The position numbers and the translations under genes are program-made. 7,172 nucleotides of DNA, taken from Christensenella sp. (GTDB lineage Bacteria; Bacillota; Clostridia; Christensenellales; Maliibacteriaceae). The notes beneath the pieces were generated by a model. The model did no database searches, had not been told where the DNA came from, and worked only from the letters and a program-made list of their open reading frames with translations. Location of the stretch: positions 1-7,172 of the forward strand of contig JAHZHV010000001.1 of NCBI GenBank assembly GCA_019420085.1, in the 5' to 3' direction. Shown in pieces: positions 1 through 4,560 of this stretch (position 1 is its first letter; each line of letters starts with the position of its first letter).

Positions 1-531
1 CGCCTCTTTGGTTTCACCCATCGAAATGGCGCCGACTTTGCATGCGCGTTCGCAGGGACGCTTGTGATTTAAAATTGCACCGTAGGGACATACGCGTGCA
101 CACATGCCGCATTCAATGCATTTGGACTTATCAATATGCGCTTTCTGATTCTCATCAAAGGTAATCGCACCACGGCGGCATACGTCCTCACAACGATGCG
201 CCAAACAGCCGCGGCATGCTTCGGAAACCTCATAACCGCCAACCGGACATTCATCGCAGGCAATGTCAATGACACGGATAACGCTCTTATCCTCTTGGTC
301 AGAATCCACACGTCCCATGGCAAGCTTAACGCGTTCCGTCAGAATCGCGCGTTCCTTATATACACAGCAGCGCATCGTAGGCACTTTGCCAGGCACAATG
401 ATATTTGGAATATCGAGCAAGTGTTCCTTGAGCGTCCCACTCCACTCAAGACGTGCAACTTCGCGCAGTACTTTATACTTTAAATGCTGAACTTTCGTAT
501 CAAACTTGCGTACAGCTTTTTTCTTCTCCAT
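1..531 (-). CDS. [FeFe]-hydrogenase, group B-type, N-terminal part (partial, runs off left edge)
   Basis: Only the first 177 codons are visible; the frame is open to base 1. The product is rich in Cys. C55-C56 lie in a TMRCCVYKERAI stretch and C92/C95 in ACDECPVGGY. One ferredoxin-like cluster is C106-x2-C-x4-C-x3-C118, and a canonical [4Fe-4S] motif C138-x2-C-x2-C-x3-C148-P follows, with C160 and C164 after it. This layout, with CRGCLAHRC, matches my memory of group B (B1/B3) clostridial [FeFe]-hydrogenases, in which an H-cluster domain follows. That catalytic domain lies outside the window, so activity cannot be judged. Family members are soluble cytoplasmic enzymes thought to oxidise ferredoxin and make H2; their in vivo partner is poorly established. 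The ATG is supported by AAGGAGGA at 541-548, nine bases upstream. It begins 34 bases after the phosphatase gene and is probably co-transcribed with it. A polyferredoxin is the main alternative. Confidence 0.85.
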   Translation of the reverse strand, partial: MEKKKAVRKFDTKVQHLKYKVLREVARLEWSGTLKEHLLDIPNIIVPGKVPTMRCCVYKERAILTERVKLAMGRVDSDQEDKSVIRVIDIACDECPVGGYEVSEACRGCLAHRCEDVCRRGAITFDENQKAHIDKSKCIECGMCARVCPYGAILNHKRPCERACKVGAISMGETKEA

Positions 532-540
532 CTGGATACT

Positions 541-548
541 TCCTCCTT
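541..548 (-). promoter_or_regulatory. Shine-Dalgarno of the group B-type hydrogenase gene
   Basis: On the minus strand this reads AAGGAGGA, a near-perfect anti-16S match, with a 9-base spacer to the ATG at 531-529. It fixes the start of the partial left-edge gene and suggests strong independent initiation, even though the gene follows the phosphatase by only 34 bases. Confidence 0.8.
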
Positions 549-565
549 GCAGGATGTGAAATCAT

Positions 566-1735
566 TTAGAAATAACTGACCTTGACACGCTTACCCATCT
601 TCTCCAAACAGGCGGAAAGATCGGTAACAAGATTCATCTTGATACTGAAATTAATCGGAAGATCGGGATTCTGATGGGCGGGATTGATCGCTCGACCGAC
701 AAAGAAATTGATGTCCGTTGCTTCCTCAAACAGGAGCCTGCTGATTAATGACGCCCCATCGTGCTTATAGCTCCATTTGACATAGGACTCATTATCTGCC
801 AGATAATCACGTGCATATTCCAGAACCTTATTGATTGTGATAACGCCCTCCGTCACCAAATCCACGCCATCGATATGGGCAATCGGCGGAATTTCCGGAT
901 CACTTGCCTGCAATTCAACCCGTACGCTTTTGTGCAGATACTTTGCAGCAATGGAAGACGTCGTGCCGCCGCAAACAATATGCTTTCCCTCTTTGGAGAA
1001 GAACAAGCTCATCATCTTATCATTATCTTCCCGATCAGCAGGCGGTCCAAACAACAGATTAATCGCCGCACGCTTTCGGATGCGCACGCTGCAAACGCTG
1101 GTATCATCTCCCGGCTCACCGCCGTAAAGGCGTACGCATTCTTCAAGCAAAACCGTTGAAAGCGTCTTTGCAGTAAAACCTGCATCATAGTAGGTCTTCA
1201 TATAATCCACGATGTCGCTTCGCTTCCAACCGAAATTCAATACACGTCCCACGCCCGCATGAACACAACCGTCGCTCATGGCAATGAGGATATCCCCCTC
1301 CTGCAATTTTACACGCGAAGTATAAATTTGCTTACCATCGACGTTCATCTCGGTTTTATCGTAATCATACTCCTGTCCATCGCGCAGGAATATCACCATG
1401 GGATTGTCATACTGGACGATTTCCGCAACACTGCCGGCAAGCCGAATCATCGTGAAGGTCGAATATGCGACTTTGCGCACGGAGCAAACAGGAAGCGTCT
1501 CAGCAAGCGTGCGGACACACTCTTCAATGGAAAGCCCCTCACAGACCATTGTCGACAGCATTTTGCTCGTCAGGGTCGATAAAATACTGGCTTTAACGCC
1601 ACTGCCCAATCCGTCGGCCAAGACGATAACCGTCGTACCGTCCTCCTGCTCAATGACGTCAATGTGATCACCGCACAACTGCTCACCAAAGTGATTCGCG
1701 CTTCGCCAGCCAATATCTGCGCAAAGATCATTCAT
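566..1735 (-). CDS. SpoIIE/PP2C-family Ser/Thr protein phosphatase with unassigned C-terminal domain
   Basis: A 389-residue cytoplasmic protein with no signal peptide or membrane segment. Residues 1-220 form a SpoIIE-type PP2C domain. The metal-binding signatures are ADGLGSG (D41-G42), MSDG (D155-G156) and GDDTS (D210-D211), so the catalytic acidic residues look intact. Such enzymes remove phosphate from Ser/Thr of target proteins, classically anti-sigma antagonists. Residues about 225-389 form a further region with VCGGTTSS (254-261) and LVTEGVITINK (293-303) that I cannot assign to a named domain. The ATG lies inside the end of the upstream hydrogenase-like sensor gene (8-base overlap). It has AAGGAG at 1746-1751 with a 10-base spacer, which implies translational coupling. 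SpoIIE phosphatases beside PAS-containing [FeFe]-hydrogenases are a known arrangement in clostridia. The inferred role is output of the H2/redox sensor. No anti-sigma kinase or STAS substrate is visible here. Confidence 0.88.
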   Translation of the reverse strand: MNDLCADIGWRSANHFGEQLCGDHIDVIEQEDGTTVIVLADGLGSGVKASILSTLTSKMLSTMVCEGLSIEECVRTLAETLPVCSVRKVAYSTFTMIRLAGSVAEIVQYDNPMVIFLRDGQEYDYDKTEMNVDGKQIYTSRVKLQEGDILIAMSDGCVHAGVGRVLNFGWKRSDIVDYMKTYYDAGFTAKTLSTVLLEECVRLYGGEPGDDTSVCSVRIRKRAAINLLFGPPADREDNDKMMSLFFSKEGKHIVCGGTTSSIAAKYLHKSVRVELQASDPEIPPIAHIDGVDLVTEGVITINKVLEYARDYLADNESYVKWSYKHDGASLISRLLFEEATDINFFVGRAINPAHQNPDLPINFSIKMNLVTDLSACLEKMGKRVKVSYF

Positions 1736-3401
1736 CCTGAATCGACTCCTTCAACTGGGCCAAGGCAATCTTCGTCTCTGCCGCCGTTTCCCCAAGAAGC
1801 GAGGCAATTTGCTGAACAATGCGCATCTGTTTTTCTACAACACGGTCGGCAGTATCCACCGTCTGACGGCTGATTTCCTCTTTACGGCGATGCGCAAGTT
1901 CTTCATCTGTAACGTCGCGCATGATCAAAATGAGAATCTTGTACTCCCTATCGTACATGACCGTCTGCTCGACGTACTTATCATATTCTACCAGATACGT
2001 ACGCCGCTCAGCAATGCCGCGGCCGGTCTTTTTGACCTCCATAAACACTTTCGGATCAAGAATACGAATCACAGGTTCGCCGAGCACATCAGAAGCCGAG
2101 CGGATATTCATAATCTTACGCGCAGCCACATTGATCTGCTGCACTTCCAATTCCTCGTTGAGCACAACAACGGCATTGGGCGTATTCTTAATGATGTTGT
2201 CCGAAAAGCTTTCTGCCCGCTCTTTCAAATACGGCAGACACATCGAAACGTCAGCCTTGCCTTCGAATATTGCCTGCGCCTTAGCGCGACATGTATCATA
2301 CCCGCATGAACCGCAGTTGAGCTCATCTTCCGGCCGTGTCTTACCCATCCGCCGCAAAATTTCAGTAATCTGTTCCGGCGTGGCAAGGACGCGCTTGCGC
2401 TCAATGTATTCTACATTTCCGCGCATTTCTTCGGCGTCCAGTTTAGGCAGGTCAAAATCTTCGCTGCCGGCATAGTCATGTACCGCAACATAGTCGCGCA
2501 TCGGCGAATTATGATATTTTTCCATTACGGGACCGCCGATGCAGCTGCCTGTACACATCGACATCTCAATAAAGCACTTATGTAGCCGGCCCGTCACAAT
2601 ATCTTCCAGCGCAGCAATGCACTTTTCAGGCCCGTCTACAGTAATGTAGGTATAATTCGGATTGCGCTTCATCGTATCGATAATGCCGCCGGCTGTGGGA
2701 AACAAGCGCGTTTTGGATTTTTCTTCGCGATCCGATACAGGCGCAAGCGTGATTTTTTCCGCTTCCAGCCAACGCGTCAACTCCTCAAATGTCAGCACGG
2801 CATCCACGACACCACCGCTTTTTTGTGCCTCATCTTTCTTTGCCACACAGGGTCCAATGAACACCGTTTTGGCGCCTTCATATCGCTTTTTCAGATCGAG
2901 GCAATGCGCATGCATGGGCGTTGCCACATTGGCAAGATAGGCAAGCGCACCCGGATAATGCTTTTGAATTAACAGATTCACTGAATGACAACAAGATGAA
3001 ATCAACACATCATGCGCACCGGTATCAAGCATACGTTCATATTCGGTCTTGACAGCTGCGGCGCCAATCGCCGTCTCCTCAGCATCTGCAAAGCCAAGCG
3101 CTTTAAGCGCCTTTTTCATGCTTTCAATTCCCACACCATCATAATTTGCAACAAAAGATGGCGCAAGGCTTGCATATACCGGCTGTCCCGACTGAATCAT
3201 GACACGGACGCGCTCGGTATCATCCGCAATTTGCTTGGCATTCTGCGGACAGACGACAAAGCATCGTCCGCAAAGGATGCATTCCTCCGGGACAATGTTT
3301 GCCTGATTGGCTGAAAAACGTATCGATTTCACCGGACAATGCCGGATACACTTATAACAGTTTTTGCAGTTGGATCGTTTCAGTTTCAGACATTCCGTCA
3401 T
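1728..3401 (-). CDS. Putative sensory [FeFe]-hydrogenase with PAS domain (group C/HydS-like)
   Basis: A 557-residue cytoplasmic protein. Domains in order: a 2[4Fe-4S] ferredoxin (C12, C15, C18, C22 and C41, C44, C47, C51); an H-cluster domain of about residues 70-345; a four-Cys Fe-S domain (C363, C366, C371, C388, pattern LNCGSCGYDTC); a PAS domain of about 398-500; and a charged C-terminal helix of 500-557 that may form a coiled coil. H-cluster motifs are L1 SSCCHS (135-140), L2 GPCVAKK (183-189) and L3 EMSMCTGSC (279-287). The four presumed ligands C138, C185, C283 and C287 are present, as is the Cys that relays protons in catalytic enzymes (C137). The usual Pro in L1 and Met in L2 are replaced by His and Gly. 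This architecture is that of hydrogenases proposed to sense H2 or redox state rather than to turn over H2 in bulk. The ATG has GGAGG at 3409-3413, seven bases upstream. The gene overlaps the phosphatase gene by 8 bases, its likely signalling partner. The ligand and the direction of the signal are inference. Confidence 0.9.
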   Translation of the reverse strand: MTECLKLKRSNCKNCYKCIRHCPVKSIRFSANQANIVPEECILCGRCFVVCPQNAKQIADDTERVRVMIQSGQPVYASLAPSFVANYDGVGIESMKKALKALGFADAEETAIGAAAVKTEYERMLDTGAHDVLISSCCHSVNLLIQKHYPGALAYLANVATPMHAHCLDLKKRYEGAKTVFIGPCVAKKDEAQKSGGVVDAVLTFEELTRWLEAEKITLAPVSDREEKSKTRLFPTAGGIIDTMKRNPNYTYITVDGPEKCIAALEDIVTGRLHKCFIEMSMCTGSCIGGPVMEKYHNSPMRDYVAVHDYAGSEDFDLPKLDAEEMRGNVEYIERKRVLATPEQITEILRRMGKTRPEDELNCGSCGYDTCRAKAQAIFEGKADVSMCLPYLKERAESFSDNIIKNTPNAVVVLNEELEVQQINVAARKIMNIRSASDVLGEPVIRILDPKVFMEVKKTGRGIAERRTYLVEYDKYVEQTVMYDREYKILILIMRDVTDEELAHRRKEEISRQTVDTADRVVEKQMRIVQQIASLLGETAAETKIALAQLKESIQDE

Positions 3402-3425
3402 CGATGAACCTCCATATCAAGCAGA

Positions 3426-3454
3426 GCGGGCGGCATGAAAGTCGTGCCGTCCGC
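3426..3454 (-). other. GC-rich inverted repeat (RNA hairpin) upstream of the sensor gene
   Basis: Arms 3426-3437 and 3443-3454 flank a 5-base loop. In the minus-strand transcript, 10 of 12 positions pair, with two C/A mismatches; the outer and central parts (GCGG/CCGC and CGGCA/TGCCG) are strong. It lies in the 95-base gap between the [2Fe-2S] protein and the sensor gene, 12 bases upstream of the latter's Shine-Dalgarno. No U-run follows, so an intrinsic terminator is unlikely. It could be an mRNA processing or stabilising element, or a weak attenuator. Confidence 0.5.
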
Positions 3455-3496
3455 CCATCAGGTATTGTTTCATTCGTCTTATTGCCAACGCAGTGT

Positions 3497-3739
3497 TCAG
3501 GCAAGTTTCGCCAGAACCTGATCGTGGAAGAACGTGCCGACCGTATCCGGAGATACGGAGAACAGCTCATCATCCACCGTCACACAAACGCCCTTTTGGC
3601 AATTGCCCATGCAGAACGTGCCGGAAAGCTCAATTTTGTCCTTCAGATCATTCTCAGCGATCATGCTTTGCAGCTGTTCAACCACCTGGCGCGAACCTTT
3701 GATGTGGCAGGAACTTCCAATACAAACCGTGATTTTCAT
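3497..3739 (-). CDS. Thioredoxin-like [2Fe-2S] ferredoxin domain protein
   Basis: An 80-residue stand-alone protein. Four Cys in the order C6-x4-C11 and C43-x3-C47 (CIGSSC and CMGNC) match the thioredoxin-fold [2Fe-2S] ferredoxins. The same fold forms the C-terminal part of NuoE/HoxE/HydC subunits and the small HymA-like proteins of clostridial hydrogenase clusters. The length is usual for a single domain, and there is no signal peptide. It probably carries one [2Fe-2S] cluster and passes electrons to or from another operon product, such as one of the two hydrogenase-family proteins; which one is inference. C52 is an additional Cys outside the motif. The ATG has AAGGGG at 3752-3757 with a 12-base spacer, weaker and more distant than the neighbours' sites. 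It starts 43 bases after the phosphotransferase gene. Confidence 0.9.
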   Translation of the reverse strand: MKITVCIGSSCHIKGSRQVVEQLQSMIAENDLKDKIELSGTFCMGNCQKGVCVTVDDELFSVSPDTVGTFFHDQVLAKLA

Positions 3740-3782
3740 GCAGATGTACTTCCCCTTTTATGATGCTTCTTGATTCGCTGAC

Positions 3783-4532
3783 CTACTGATAGTCAACGAC
3801 ATTGACCCACGTGTTGAGGAACTCGCGCTCCTTGGGATTGCCCTTGACAGTTTGTGAAGCTGCGACAATCGGCAGCCACTTTTGCACATACTGCTTGGCC
3901 GTATCGCTGAGCTTGCAGTACATATCCATGTACTTCTCCGCACCTGTAATATCACCCGCAAGCCAGAACAGCAGATAGGTTCGCGCTGCATCCGCAGCCG
4001 CGTTGCCGCGCGTAACATGCGACCAATCCAGAATGTATGCCTCATCATCAGGTGTAATGATGATGTTGGACGGGTTGAAGTCGCCATGACAGACCTTATT
4101 ATGTGTACGCATGCCTTCAAGGCGCGTATGCAGGTCATAACGCGTTGTAGCATCAAACTCCGTCTGGCTGATCTTCGCCTGCATCTTATCCTTCAGCTGT
4201 GTCAGCTGCGGCGCCTGCTGGGCATGCACCAGCATTTGCAGGCGAACAAAGCGCTCCAGATACTGGTCAAAATGTGCTGGATCTTCCTTCATCAACCGAT
4301 CCAGTGTTTTGCCCTCAATATACTCAGAAACGATCGCCCACTTGCCTTCAACCATCGTCACAGCAAGAATTTTCGGGATGTTCAGCGCCGTTTCCTCGAT
4401 ACGAGCCTGATTGAGCGCCTCGTTCAGGATGTTGGCCTTGGAATACCCTTCGTCAAAGACCTTGATCGCCTTGTCACCATCGCGATAGACGGTTTTGTCC
4501 GTTCGCACGGCAATGACTTTTTCAAGATTCAT
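3783..4532 (-). CDS. APH/choline-kinase-fold phosphotransferase, substrate unknown
   Basis: A 249-residue cytoplasmic protein of the protein-kinase-like APH fold. The N-lobe has KAIKVF (K24, probable ATP-phosphate lysine) and NEA (E38, possible helix-C partner). The hinge is IVSEYIEGKTL (67-77). The catalytic loop is HGDFNPSN (H149-N156, base D151, metal ligand N156), and D169 in ILDWSH is the second metal ligand. All key residues are present, so it is likely an active ATP-dependent kinase. The substrate cannot be read from the sequence; the aminoglycoside name is only a family label and no resistance role should be assumed. I chose the ATG at 4532 because AAGGAGG lies 8 bases upstream. An in-frame ATG at 4592 lies inside adhE and would add 20 basic, low-complexity residues. 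The gene follows the adhE stop by 28 bases, so co-transcription with adhE is likely. Confidence 0.88.
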   Translation of the reverse strand: MNLEKVIAVRTDKTVYRDGDKAIKVFDEGYSKANILNEALNQARIEETALNIPKILAVTMVEGKWAIVSEYIEGKTLDRLMKEDPAHFDQYLERFVRLQMLVHAQQAPQLTQLKDKMQAKISQTEFDATTRYDLHTRLEGMRTHNKVCHGDFNPSNIIITPDDEAYILDWSHVTRGNAAADAARTYLLFWLAGDITGAEKYMDMYCKLSDTAKQYVQKWLPIVAASQTVKGNPKEREFLNTWVNVVDYQ

Positions 4533-4540
4533 AGCTGTTG

Positions 4541-4547
4541 CCTCCTT
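4541..4547 (-). promoter_or_regulatory. Shine-Dalgarno deciding the phosphotransferase start
   Basis: On the minus strand this reads AAGGAGG, eight bases before the ATG at 4532-4530. It favours that start over the upstream in-frame ATG at 4592 within adhE. It lies wholly in the 28-base gap after the adhE stop codon. Confidence 0.8.
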
Positions 4548-4560
4548 GCCTTTTATCCGT

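Noticed and set aside
69..323. Minus-strand open frame of 84 codons overlapping the left-edge hydrogenase
   Set aside because: It is out of frame with the Cys-motif-bearing hydrogenase reading frame, which is open to base 1 and has a strong Shine-Dalgarno.
3426..3454. Intrinsic terminator before the sensor gene
   Set aside because: The stem is followed in the transcript by a mixed sequence and the Shine-Dalgarno rather than by a U-run.
3352..3573. Minus-strand open frame bridging the [2Fe-2S] and sensor genes
   Set aside because: It overlaps both genes in another frame, crosses the hairpin and shows no motif.
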